NCBI GenBank assembly: GCA_023634235.1
Contig: JAMKCF010000007.1
Location: 868,001-932,000, forward strand
Direction: 5' to 3'
Length of the DNA: 64,000 bases
Origin: Pisaster brevispinus
Taxonomy: Eukaryota > Echinodermata > Asteroidea > Forcipulatida > Asteriidae
Both the position numbers and the translations under genes were made by a program. Under the pieces are notes generated by a model that was given only the letters and a program-made list of their open reading frames with translations, made no database searches and was not told where the DNA came from. Shown in pieces: positions 10,620-20,502 of this stretch. Position 1 is the stretch's first letter. The number at the start of each line of letters is the position of its first letter.

Positions 10620-12871
10620 GTGCCGACCCAAGTACTTGGTCATATACTCGATCCCATCATTACCAGAGCTGAAGAAGTGCGGACCCTGCTAGTTATGGGA
10701 TCCATTCAAACCATGTCTCAGATCACCACATTATTCATCTAAAATTGATCCCGTCCAAGCCTTACCCTTCCAAGACATCTCAGTTTGTCAGACAATTTCT
10801 TGATATCAACATCGAAACTTTCTCTAGTGATCTGCAAACAAGGCTCTAGCCAACAATTCAACAGTCGCTAACTGTAGTTGAAACAACAATGTTGATCAGC
10901 TTTTCATGGAATTCTATTCAACTGTCCTAGATGTCCTTGACTCTCATGCACCTGCTCACATAAGATCTCTGCAGATTCGACATCGTCCCAAATGGTACAA
11001 CAGCGTTATTGACACTGCTCGTCGTGATCGACGTCGCTGTGAAAGGAAATGGCATAAGCATAAGTGTGACAATAACCTGGGTAATTTCATTCGAGCCAAA
11101 CATGTCGTCACCTGTATAATTCAAGCAAAAACCATCTACTACAACAACTTACTAGCTGACTGCAATCCTAAAGTGGCTTTCAGATCTGTGAATGATCTAC
11201 TTGCTAATAAAGAGCGTTGCCTTCCTGCTCATGATTCGCCTCTCAAACTTGCTAACGACTTTTCGGAGTTCTTTACCAACAAAGTAGAAAGAATTCGCGA
11301 AAATCTCGACGAGCAACCACACCAGAGTGAGCCCAGTCATAATATGCACTCCCAAACTAAGCAAACACTCTGCGAATATCGCCCAATTTCGTGCAAGGAT
11401 CTCGCCGCTTTAATCAAGCACTCTCCAAGCAAGTTATGTGTTCTTGACCACCTACCGACATGGCATCTCAAACGTCACATTAACGTAATACTTCCCAAGC
11501 TGACTGAATTGGTAAATGCTTCATTATCCGATGGTGTATTCCCCAGCTCTCTCAAAGATGCAATAGTAACCCCACTTTTGAAGAAGCCGTCAGCACATGC
11601 TGAAGAATTATCGTCCTGTCTCGAACATTCCGTTTCAATCTAAGATCATAGAGAAAGTGGTGGCCTCCCATATAATCCAGTACATAACCAAGCATAATCT
11701 TTGTGAACCACTTCAATCTGCATATAAATCATGTCATAGCACCGAGACTGCTCTACTTAATGTCCGGAATGACATTCTCTGCATGGTTGACAGGCAGAAT
11801 GGAGTAATGCTTGTGCTGCTTGACCTGTTAGCTGCCTTCGATACGATCGACCACGACAGCCTAATCAATTGCCTAAAGTCATTATATGGCATCACTGGAA
11901 CTGCTCTTGATTGGATACCATCTTACCTTCAGAATCGCTCAAATCGAGTTAGTATACATGGGAAGTCCTCTATTACTCGTTACTTAAATTTCGGTCTTCC
12001 TAAGGGCCTGTTGTGGGCCCCTTGTTTTTCACCGTGTACATTAAGCCGATTGGTGACATTATACGTCAATGCAAAGTAATGTACCACTTATACGCGGATG
12101 ATATCCAGATCTACCTACCATTCAACCCCATGGACATCAACGATGTTCAGACAACCCTAAACAAGCTCTCCAATTGTGTATCTAAGATCAATAAGTGGAT
12201 GACAGTCAACAAATTCAAGCTTAATGAAGGAAAAACCGAGTTCCTCATTACAGCCTCCCCACGCCTTCTCTCACTGCAACAAGTAAAATACATCACTATC
12301 ACCCTAGGCAACACCATCATCAAACCTTCCAACCGTGTTCGTAACCTAGGATTTATTTTTCAACAAACTGGGAGTCTGGGCGAGCACGTCACACAAGTGT
12401 GTCAATCGGTCAACTTCCAAATTCGCAACCTCTGATGAATCAGGAGATTTATTAACCATGCAACATGTCACAATGCAGTGAGGGCGTCTGTCCTATTGCG
12501 CCTGGATTATTGCAATTCTCTGTTAAGTGGTCTCAGCCAGAAAGACCTCGGTCGACTCCAACGCTTACAAAATAAGGCAGCCGGACTTGTGTTTGCCCTT
12601 CCTGCTCGCACTCATACCACTCCGCTAATACACGATCTCCACTGGCTTCCTGTACAAAAACGTATCACCTTCAAAATTGTTCTACTTGTCTTCAAGTCAC
12701 TCATCGACCAGACTCCAGGCTAGATTGCTGAGTGTTTGGAACGCCACGTCCCAACTCGCACTACCCATTCATCATCTGCCATATCATTCATCCGCCCAAT
12801 AACTAAAAAGCATGCTGGGGAAATGTCCTTTTCTTCATCGGCTCCAAAGCTCAGGAATGATCTGCCACAAC

Positions 12872-12936
<65 letters not shown>
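10620..12936 (+). mobile_element. CR1/L2-group LINE, 5-prime truncated, frameshifted
   Basis: The copy starts inside the endonuclease C terminus (TQVLGHILDPIITR, about 10627). A 245-codon linker ORF follows (10906-11643), then RT in two frames: NYRPVSNIPFQSKIIEKVVA, LLDLLAAFDTIDHDSL (motif A, near 11815), then YADDIQIYLPF (motif C, about 12090), RVRNLGFIF, RLDYCNSLLSGL, LHWLPVQKRI. Frameshifts lie near 11600 and 12010, and stops near 12435 and 12721. The copy ends in a (TTA)n tract, the usual tail type for this group. The RT catalytic residues are intact, so decay is moderate. Confidence 0.85.
12872..12936 (+). repeat. (TTA)n microsatellite, LINE 3-prime tail
   Basis: About 21 TTA units directly follow the last LINE codons (KLRNDLPQL). 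The poly-isoleucine and poly-leucine open frames through it are artefacts of the repeat. Confidence 0.9.
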
Positions 12937-12976
12937 TATTACTTATTGTACTATGGGTTATACTGGACGTGCAGGC

Positions 12977-13120
12977 CTGGGTGGATTTCACAAAGAGTTA
13001 AAACTAGTCTTATCTCGAGTTAGGACGAGTTATTCGTCCTAACTTAGGACAATCCTTAAGTTTTTAATAATCCTAGGACTAGTCCTAAGTTAGGAATATC
13101 TTTGTGAAATCGACCCCTGG
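12977..13120. mobile_element. Short hairpin MITE
   Basis: The ends read CCTGGGTGGATTTCACAAAG and the inverse of CTTTGTGAAATCGACCCCTGG. The interior is also palindromic (GTTAGGACGAG / GGACTAGTCCTAAG). It is about 140 bp with no coding capacity. It lies directly after the LINE tail and interrupts the receptor-unit flank. Confidence 0.75.
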
Positions 13121-13740
13121 AATTACACGGAGGCCACGGGGTGGATGCAATGATCTATGTTGCCCCTTGTCTTGGCCTTGGTGCCCCTTCGAAGCTTCAA
13201 ATGAAGTGCCCTTTTCGAAATGAAATTGGATTTGCCCTTTTAAAGATGAAACTCCAGGCATGGACGTAATTGAAATGTAAAACTAATGAGTACTCCGGAA
13301 ACACGTCAGGAATTAAATTGGATTATTTCATTAGTTTATTTTAAGACGAGTGATTCAGCTTAGGTTTGATCTTGTTGTTTAACAAACTTGTCCATCATGC
13401 GTTGTAATAATAACATATTTGTGGTGAAATGGGGAATTACAAGTACACAATTCAGTCCAATGTTTCCCATCAACCAATCAGCCTTAATTTTGTTTATTGA
13501 TTTATGAGGAAAAAGCGGAAGAGGAAGTTCGAAAAAAAAATAAAAATCTTATATAAAAAACAATCTTTAAAATGCGTGTTTCTGTTAAAAAATCTGTACT
13601 TCATCCAAGATGCTTCCCGGGTTTGGGTTTTTGTTTCAATGTATTTTAAGTCAGTTGGAGAATGACTTGAAGAATCTTTGGATGAAATCAGTTAGATTTG
13701 AAATCTAATTGTTGTTTGGCAAACATGATAATCCTTATGA
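13121..13740 (+). repeat. Receptor-unit upstream flank (proximal part) without a gene
   Basis: This matches 49985-50790 upstream of receptor E and 17480-17720. Shared phrases are GGAGGCCACG, CTTGGCCTTGGTGCCCC, GATTATTTCATT, TTCAGCTTAGGTTTGATC and GACTTGAAGAATCTTTGGAT. It contains an AAAAAGCGGAAGAGGAAGTT stretch (13510-13530) that resembles a PU.1/ETS site. Where a leader and ATG should follow, the sequence changes at about 13740 into Penelope element 2. Confidence 0.6.
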
Positions 13741-13770
13741 CCGGTGATATATAAAATTAGTAGGGGAGAT

Positions 13771-13806
13771 GGCCTTAGCTTTCGATCCAATCCGGACCTT
13801 CGTCAG
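13771..13806 (-). ncRNA. Hammerhead-ribozyme-like core in the Penelope 3-prime region
   Basis: On the minus strand, CTGACGA (13806-13800) is followed by a 5-bp stem, GGTCC with GGATC around loop GGATT, and then GAAA (13783-13780). This is the CUGANGA, stem II, GAAA order of the hammerhead core. Penelope-like elements are known to carry hammerhead ribozymes in their terminal repeats. A short GC/GC stem III can be drawn, but a convincing U-H cleavage site and stem I partner are not seen, so activity is doubtful. Confidence 0.45.
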
Positions 13807-14422
13807 AGGCATAAACAAAAACAAACACAAACATATTCATTTATAGCAAAAGGAGGAGCAAAGGATTAATGGAGAGTATCCAGAAAAAAGCGGGAAAATA
13901 TAGCCAATCAGAGTTGTAAATTTACTGGCTAAGAACCAATAAGAGTGAAGAAGTGAGGACAAAGGATGGTCAGTGTGAAAGGCTGGATCACTGGACCATA
14001 AAGGTGGTACCGCATTGTAGGCATTACAGTGCGGGAAGCATGGAAGGGTAGGATTAGAAAACAAGCCACATAAGAAAATGCAACTAACAATAGGAGGCAA
14101 GATCAAAGTAATTATATAATAAAAATAATCAGTTGAAATAGTTTAAACTAGGTAAGAGGAACCTGCAGAGTGAGCAGGTTATTAAATCCTCTGTAAAGGG
14201 TATAGGTAATTGACAAGTTAACTCAAAAACTTCATGAGAGAGAAAAAAGAAGTGTAGAGATGGACCAGTGTAGAGAATATGTAAAAGACAGTAACTGTAT
14301 CTATTTTACATCAATGAAGTAAGCGAGAGAAAGAAGCGTAAAAATAGACCAGTGGAGAGAACATGTTATTTGTAGTTATTGTATTAATAATAAATCGAAA
14401 GTGAAAAGAGGGTGATGGGGAT

Positions 14423-15751
14423 TTATTTAACACCGGTGTTTACGTTAAGTCCAAAGGGTTGAACTGTCTTGAGTTGGTGAATCCAGTGTGATTCTCTGAG
14501 TTTGCGGTGTGTGTCGTCACCATTGCAAGCCTCAATCACGATGAGTTCAACATCTTTGACGCTGTGATTAAGGCTGTTGAAGCGGATGGAGACGGGGTAC
14601 AGTTTCTTGGTCTTTATGGAAGAGACATGGTTCGCAAAGCGAAGACTGAGTTTGGTCTTAGTCTCTCCCACATACTGTAGTCCACATCTTTTACAAGATA
14701 TAACATAGACCACATTGGGTGTGCTACATAGGGAGTCGGTCTTGATATTGTAAGAAGAGCCCGTGCTATGACTCTTCACTTTAAGTGCAGGTTTGATGTA
14801 GAGACAGGTTCTACATTTAGAGCGGGTACACTTGTGACAACCCTGTATCTCTGTTAGTGGTGGTGTTTGGCCTGTACCTGGGGGGAGTTTAGCCCTGACT
14901 AGAATGTCTCCCAGGTTTTTAGGGCGGTGGAATGCAACCAAGGGGTTCTCAGGGATTGCTGAGCGCAACCTCTTAGATGAATGGAGAATATTTATTCTGC
15001 CATTGAGGATTGAGGAGAGTTTGGGTAGTTTAGGGTGGTAGGTGGTGACCAGGGCAACTCTATTGGTCGGGACTTTTCTGGACCCCTTGTTGGCCAAAAG
15101 AGTATAGCGTGGTATAGTGAGGGCCTTGTTGATGGCAAGTTGAACCCTGCGTTCGCTGTGACCTCTAGAAACAAGGTGTTTCCTGAGGTCCGATGAGCGC
15201 CTTTTGTATAGGGTATCTGTGGAGCAGATACGTCTTATGCGCAAGGCCTGAGTGTAAGCTATTGCCTTCTTACAGTGACTGGGGTGGCAACTGTTGGAGA
15301 GAAGGTACTGGTGGGTGTCAGTGGGTTTGCTGTATACATCCGTAGCAATGCCGCTAGGGGATTTACTTATAGTTACATCTAGAAAGTTAACACTTGTTAG
15401 AGAGTATTCAGTAGTGAACTTTATGAATGGGTGGAATGAGTTTATATGGTCGATAAACTCAACCAAGCTGTCTTGACTACCACACCAGATAGAGAAAATA
15501 TCATAAATAAATCTCCACCAAACTAGTGGGCGGCTGGGGGCAGAGGACAGAAGTTTTTCCTCTAAGTCAGACATGAAAATGTTGGCATATGAGGGCGCCA
15601 TTTTTGTACCCATGGCGGTACCCTGTATCTGTAGAAAATGCCTGTCAGTGAATGAAATGTTGTTCTTAGTGAGAATATGGCTGATGAGTTCCTTAGCATG
15701 TATCACTGAGGGGCGGGATTGTTTGTTGCCCCTGAGTTTTACTGACCGCAC
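14423..15751 (-). CDS. Penelope-like reverse transcriptase (partial) with GIY-YIG endonuclease
   Basis: The open frame is 442 codons. It begins within RT motif 3-4 and carries motif B GTAMGTKMAPSYANIFM (about residues 45-61). Motif C reads RFIYDIFSIW, where the sibling at 9661 has FIDD, so one catalytic aspartate is replaced by tyrosine and RT activity is unlikely. The thumb follows (VNFLDVTISKSPSG, SKPTDTHQYLLSN). A Cys-rich linker (CHKCTRSKCRTC) precedes the GIY-YIG nuclease (VVYVISCKRCGLQYVGETK, then LSLRFANH). The endonuclease of Penelope-like elements nicks target DNA for target-primed integration. The start is not a true start: the frame is truncated at its 5-prime end. Confidence 0.85.
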   Translation of the reverse strand: MRSVKLRGNKQSRPSVIHAKELISHILTKNNISFTDRHFLQIQGTAMGTKMAPSYANIFMSDLEEKLLSSAPSRPLVWWRFIYDIFSIWCGSQDSLVEFIDHINSFHPFIKFTTEYSLTSVNFLDVTISKSPSGIATDVYSKPTDTHQYLLSNSCHPSHCKKAIAYTQALRIRRICSTDTLYKRRSSDLRKHLVSRGHSERRVQLAINKALTIPRYTLLANKGSRKVPTNRVALVTTYHPKLPKLSSILNGRINILHSSKRLRSAIPENPLVAFHRPKNLGDILVRAKLPPGTGQTPPLTEIQGCHKCTRSKCRTCLYIKPALKVKSHSTGSSYNIKTDSLCSTPNVVYVISCKRCGLQYVGETKTKLSLRFANHVSSIKTKKLYPVSIRFNSLNHSVKDVELIVIEACNGDDTHRKLRESHWIHQLKTVQPFGLNVNTGVK

Positions 15752-16169
15752 TTATGCCTATTAGGTCGCAATGTTCTTTCGAATAAACTAAATTTAGCCA
15801 TCTAAGCGACAAAGAGTTTCATCATTCGCTCTTCATCAGTGGCTGGAAAACACATATTGGACTACCGCGTTCATAGAACCACAATATAATGATACAAGGA
15901 AGCCATATTCAAATAATAAAAGATCAAATAGCCTGGTTGAAATATTAAAAAAAGCCAAAGATAAGTGTGACTAATTTGAAATGAAATAAATTGAAAGTTA
16001 TAAGCAACCACTCCCTGCAGATTTCTTCATTTGTAACGTTCAGCGATAGAAAGGTTAAGATACTGGCATTGAATAGAACCAAGTCTTCCACAATGTCAAT
16101 CAACTTTGTTGATACACCTTCATAGTACAAAAGGGCCTAAATGAAAAAAAAAACAACACAAAAAACAAA
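15752..16169 (+). repeat. Receptor-unit downstream flank
   Basis: This matches 18985-19330, 48680-48960 and 56150-56400. Shared phrases are TTTTACTGA(C/A)CGC, GTCGCAATGTTCTTTCGAAT, CATATTGGACTACCGC and GATCAAATAGC. No gene is recognised. It ends in A/C-rich low-complexity sequence (16141-16198). Confidence 0.55.
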
Positions 16170-16200
16170 CAAAAACAAACAAACAAACACAAAAACACGG

Positions 16201-16315
16201 AAATTAACAATTTAGGGCGAGGTTGTCCTTCAATAAACTCCTTATAACGAGAATGGTTTATGACGCAGGAGTTGGACTCGAACCCTCGACCTTACTACGT
16301 GAATATACACTCTAA
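16201..16315 (-). repeat. tRNA-derived SINE-like copy
   Basis: On the minus strand a perfect pol III B box, GGTTCGAGTCC (16284-16274), is followed by CAACTCCTGCGTCATAAA and a TATAAGGAGTTT body. The same order occurs near 19380-19485, 31500-31608, 38510-38620 and 54730-54815. No A box or cloverleaf is visible, so this is a SINE-like remnant and not a tRNA gene. Confidence 0.5.
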
Positions 16316-16504
16316 ATACGCCCGGGTCAGAATAGACTCGGATTCTGGGTCCCGTGGATCTTGACCCATCACAGGGTCAGTATGACCCGGAATCTGTTTT
16401 GCAATGAACCAGAAATGGGTCAAACTGACGCACAACGCTGAATTAAAATCCCATTTGTTCATCAGTTTCTGGGTCAGCGAAAATCCATGCAAAATGTTCA
16501 GCAT
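16305..16504. mobile_element. GGGTCA/TGACCC-rich MITE, right end missing
   Basis: The block begins ACACTCTAAATACGCCCGGG and carries GGGTCA and its inverse five or more times. The best copy, 19485-19725, ends in CTTAGAGTGTAT, the inverse of the left end, giving inverted termini of about 12-25 bp. Copies also lie at 31598-31797, 38630-39070 and 54840-54905. Confidence 0.6.
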
Positions 16505-16577
16505 CCAAGGCTTTTTCTGTAATAGGAAACGTAACTTTTAGGTTAGCTTTTACCCAGTCTTTCAATTGAGTTGAACG

Positions 16578-16620
16578 ATGTATCCAATTGTCTTGAGTGT
16601 TCTTGTATCGTTTTATTGAA
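16578..16620 (+). pseudogene. Orphan signal-peptide-like exon remnant
   Basis: The ATG at 16578 opens MYPIVLSVLVSFY and then a stop. Related ATG-led copies occur at 28651, 31347, 31871 and 56490, plus an ATA-led one at 49140. The fuller copies continue as HGSRACDMTSSSDT. The hydrophobic core followed by a small-residue site looks like a secretory signal. No downstream domain is attached in any copy. Confidence 0.4.
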
Positions 16621-16989
16621 TCAGATCGTATGATATTACGTCATCATCAGACACTGAAATACGAAAGTGTTTTTTGTGTGAACCAGTGATGACAAAATAC
16701 TTCCTCAAGTCATAATGATTGAAAAACATTCAAGTCTTAAGACATCCAAATAAAACAGAAGTTATGCTGATTTGTTAACGGTTTGTAAACGAGGAAGATA
16801 AACATCGAACATCATTTTATATAAACCTTTATAATGTTGAAAAACAAACTGCTCTGGATGGCTTGGACGGCCGAATGTTAGCAAAACATTCAATCATCTT
16901 AATATATGAAGGGACCACATTCAACATTTCTGCCAACTTTAAAAAACAAATGCGTCGCACCGGGTAGCTTTGTTTCCAAGACGTTCAAC

Positions 16990-17183
16990 GCTTTATTGAA
17001 TACGTAGGATTTGAAACTTTGCATGATGGAAGTATAACTAAGTAAGGCTTGCGGTAACACCATGTGGGAAATCTCTTTTGAGTAGTGTAGGTTCTGAAAC
17101 CACCGGTTCTTTTCAGAACCTACACTACTCAAAAGAGATTTCCACATGGTGTTACCGCAAGCCTTACTTAGCTTTATTGAATA
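16990..17183. mobile_element. Fold-back insertion with 13-bp target duplication
   Basis: GCTTTATTGAATA occurs at 16990-17002 and again at 17171-17183; the related flanks at 32283 onward have it only once. The inserted segment carries two inverted arms of about 60 bp (17039-17098 and 17111-17170) that differ by one G, around a loop CACCGGTTCTT. The arms contain no coding sequence, and the 82-aa minus frame across them is an artefact. Confidence 0.8.
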
Positions 17184-18040
17184 GTTGTGTTACATTATTA
17201 CAAACTGTGGCTATATGTTTTTAGCTTCCCATAGTTTTCCATCTTTGGTTTGCAAAACACTCGGGCTTTGACATCACTGTTGAAGTCAAATTAGATTGGT
17301 ATTTGATTATTTCATTGGATAATAGATATAGCTAGTACAAACTACTTACCGACCAAAAAGACCCACGGTATAAATCCAAGACTTAGATAGTGGCCTGACG
17401 TTTCGACCGTAGAAGAGTCTTTCTCTTCGAAGACTCTTCTAGGATAAAAACGTCAGGCTACTTTGCCACCATTTCATTAGTTAACTCATTGTTTTAAAAC
17501 GAGTGGTTCAGCTTTTATTTTGTTGTTTACTAAACTTTTTTCTAATTGCGATGTTATTACAACATTTGTTTTTGTCAAATGGGGAATTAAAACTTGCAAA
17601 ATTAAATCATGTTTTTACCTGCTAACCAATCGGCCTTAAAATGATTTGTGGTTTTGTGGAAAAAAAAACGATATAGGAAGTTGGAGATTAATTTGTTTTA
17701 AAGGGTGACACTAGCTTATATTGTAGATAGTGCAAATTTTGCTGGAGGATGACACTAGCACACATCTTATAATTGGTTATATTACAGAACGAACACACCT
17801 ATACTTCACTAATTACCCAGCGCACGTTTTACATTTATTCGAGAAGTATAGTTTATATAAATGCCTTCTCTTCGACTTTATGTAATTATTTCGATTCATA
17901 TCACACTTGGATATATTTGTTTGCTGAAACACCGACATGATCACGTAATGCTGCAAATATTATTGGTATTTTTTTTGTTATGTTATGTCAAGTTGTGCAT
18001 GATGCTGATAATACGAAGTAACTAATATTGGTAGAAAATT
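17184..18040 (+). repeat. Gene-less receptor unit: upstream flank fused to 3-prime flank
   Basis: The part 17184-17720 matches the flank before receptor E (AACGAGTGGTTCAGCTT, ACCAATCGGCC, ATAGGAAGTTGGAG). From about 17725 it matches 3-prime sequence that follows fragment F (GCAAATTTTGCTGGAGGATGACACTAGC is paralleled at 47733). Leader, coding region and tail are absent, so a whole gene was deleted between flanks. A short palindrome with CTGACGTTTCGACC and its inverse lies at about 17395-17460. Confidence 0.6.
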
Positions 18041-18115
18041 GTGTAAGAGTTTGAAGACCAATAGAGTACACTACTTAAAACGTCGAGACCAAACCGTCGG
18101 CAGTCCTCAGAGTCA
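18041..18115 (+). repeat. Downstream motif with GAAACGTCGAG, copy 1
   Basis: AGAGTTTGAAGACC, about 20 bases, TTAAAACGTCGAGACC, then CCGTCGGC and CTCAGAGTC. Homologues are at 27971, 46951, 48021, 52564 and 55331. In better-preserved copies the order resembles a hammerhead core; this copy is degenerate in both boxes. Confidence 0.5.
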
Positions 18116-18423
18116 AACGAGATTCACTCGATGGTTGTAACCGAAATATTTACTACTAATAATAATTTGTGTTTCAAGATGAGAATCCATGATGCATTAC
18201 GTATGAAATTGAGCTGGTTATCAACATCACTTCAAGGATGGTTTAAGATGCGAGGATAAATATGAAAATTAAATTTATTGATCGCCTCACGCTGAACCAA
18301 CCTCGATGCACCTTACTACATTTAAACTTTCTAAAACAGTAAATCTATAGTTTTAACTTGTTTAAAGACATATACAGCGTAACCCTAAATAAACAGAACC
18401 AACAGCCACATGGTACATACATG

Positions 18424-18456
<33 letters not shown>

Positions 18457-20340
18457 AATACTTCATTTAGCTTGGACCAATACAATTACACGTACAGGAT
18501 AATCGTCTCAGCTCGGACCTTTCTTGCGGCCAAGATCTTGCTGTGGTTTACACGGCGCTTTAAATCAATGTAAACTCAGTACATAACATATATTTTATGT
18601 TTGAATGTTTTTTCACGAAAAGTAAGAAAAATGTTAGAGAGTTCTGAAATAAATATGAAGAATGACGCATTTACTTAATATTGTTTTAATGTCTTACTTT
18701 GCATCCTTTACGGAAACAACATCCTGAATTACAAAAACAGAGAGCGTTGAGTTTACAAGTTCCCGGCTTAGGTGGGTTCTATATTTTTTTAAATTGTATA
18801 TTTAACTTTTAAATTTAAGTTTTGTTGAGTTAAATTCATTATTTATAGGTACATATTTAAAAATCATTCACAACATGTTTGTTGTGCAGACTGTCTACAC
18901 AGGCTTTCATCTTGTTAATGTGCCTAGGTTTTATCTCACTTTTGGAAGTTGTCTTTTTATTTCCTCTCTACTAGGTTGTTGCACTCATGTCACGTACATT
19001 TTTACTGACCGCACTTCGGCCTAAACCAAAATTAGCATATAAAGCAACAACGAGTTTCATCATTCGCTATGCATCAGTGATGGAGAAACACATATTGGAC
19101 TACCGCGTTCATAGAACCATAATATGATAAAATAAGAAGGAAGTCATGTTCAAATAATAAAGGATCAAATAGCGTAGTTGAAATATTAAATACACCCACA
19201 CGAAAAGTGTAAATCATTTGAAACTAGAAAGTCAAAAACGACCACTCTCTGCATAATTCTTCTCTTATTACGTTTGGCATCAGATAAATTAGGGTACTAT
19301 AATTGAATCAAACAAAGTCCTGTGACAATCTTGACCAGGTCTTTCTCAAATGTCAATGAACTTTGATGATACAACATCACAACGTAATTGTTGTAAAAAA
19401 AAATATATACAAAAGGGAACTCCTCATAAGAACAAATTATTTATGATGCATGAGGACTCGAACCGTCGATTTTCCACTTAAGACGTAAACATTTACTTCC
19501 GGGTCAGAATTGACCCGGATTCTGGGTCCTGTGAATCTTGACCCATCACTGGGTCAGTTTGACCCGGAATCTGTTTTTAAATGACACAGAAATGGGTCAT
19601 ACTGACGCACAACCCTGAATTAAAATCCCATTTGTTTTCGGTTTCCGGGTTAGCCTCAGCCATAACTGAGACATGCCCTGAGACCCAGATTCCGGGGCAA
19701 ATCTGACCTGTTCTTAGAGTGTATGTCTGTAAGATTCTTAATGGACCACCGCGGTCACCCGATGAAGAGAGGCAATTTTTAGAAAACTGTTACAAGGTAG
19801 GCTACGTACCTCTTTAACATTGTGTGTGGACATTAATATGCAGGGACATAAAAACTAATCTAAAAACACACTGACATTTATAACTGCTCAAAATCAACCA
19901 GTTGTTTGTTTATCTTTATCGACACATGATTAGTTAAACTTTGATAACGCAACACCTAACCAGATGAATCTTGACAGCGGCGTAGCCAGGACTTTGTCGG
20001 TGGGGGGGGGGGGTGCTTGTCAGCGGTGGGGTCATGCTTTTATTTTGGAAGGAGACGCTCTGCAAGGGGGGCCACCATTCTTATATATTTTGGCACTTCA
20101 TGGCCGCGGTAGCGAAGATGTTTATAATTTAATTTACTAAAACAAGTTCAAAATTAAAAAGCTGAGCGTTTCCTTTCTCAATATATTTTGTAGGTTAGAC
20201 TACAATTAAATTGGAAAATGTGTTCGAATTTCAGTATAGATTACCTGAAGAGCATATAGTAATTTGGACGATTGTTCTAAAAAGGAAGAGGAACAAACTC
20301 AACTATAAATCTTAAGTTACCTTGCTTCAGTAACCAAGCA
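18116..20340 (+). repeat. Downstream flank, poly-T, SINE/MITE block before receptor A
   Basis: No gene is seen. There is a 28-base T-run at 18424-18451. Sequence 18500-18570 matches 52800-52875, 18990-19330 matches 15752-16130, and the SINE-like remnant (B-box region 19448-19462) is followed by the most complete GGGTCA MITE (19485-19725). A G-run lies at 20004-20013. TATAAAT at 20303 precedes receptor A by 200 bases and could be a core promoter element, which is not proven. Confidence 0.5.
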
Positions 20341-20424
20341 TGAAATCAAATCAATCACAATTAGTTCTGGTTGTTCTACGCATTTCTTATTATGAGTTGA
20401 GTTCGCGATTGACTGTTCCTAGGA

Positions 20425-20502
20425 TGTATGGTTTTCTTATCGATGTGAAGACTGCAGGTTGCTGTTATTTCGTCGCTCATTCTACACGTATCAACAGCTA
20501 CA
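20425..20502 (+). promoter_or_regulatory. Conserved 5-prime leader of receptor A
   Basis: GTGAAGACTGCAG, GCTGTTATTTCGTCGCTCA and ATCAACAGCTACA precede the ATG. The same order occurs before copies C, D, E and H and in the orphan leader at 32944, so it marks the shared transcribed leader or proximal promoter. Confidence 0.6.

Larger units (their letters stand above)
13741..15760 (-). mobile_element. Penelope-like element 2, 5-prime truncated, with 3-prime region
   Basis: The minus-strand element has an open C-terminal ORF (15751 to 14423) and about 680 bp of 3-prime sequence to about 13741 that ends with a hammerhead-like motif. It sits between an upstream receptor flank (to 13740) and a downstream receptor flank (from about 15752, the TATTAGGTCGCAATG sequence shared with 56170), so it occupies the position of a receptor gene. 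Confidence 0.75.
16170..16809. repeat. 0.64-kb block identical to 31463-32102
   Basis: By eye every base from about 16170 to 16809 matches the sequence 15,293 bases downstream, with no indels; the match ends at 16810. The block contains a SINE-like part, a GGGTCA-type MITE, the orphan signal-peptide-like ATG (16578) and the start of the following flank. Other cluster repeats differ at many sites, so this pair is a recent duplication, a conversion tract or an assembly artefact. Confidence 0.8.

Noticed and set aside
12736..13042. ORFs with poly-isoleucine and poly-leucine
   Set aside because: They are translations of the (TTA)n LINE tail.
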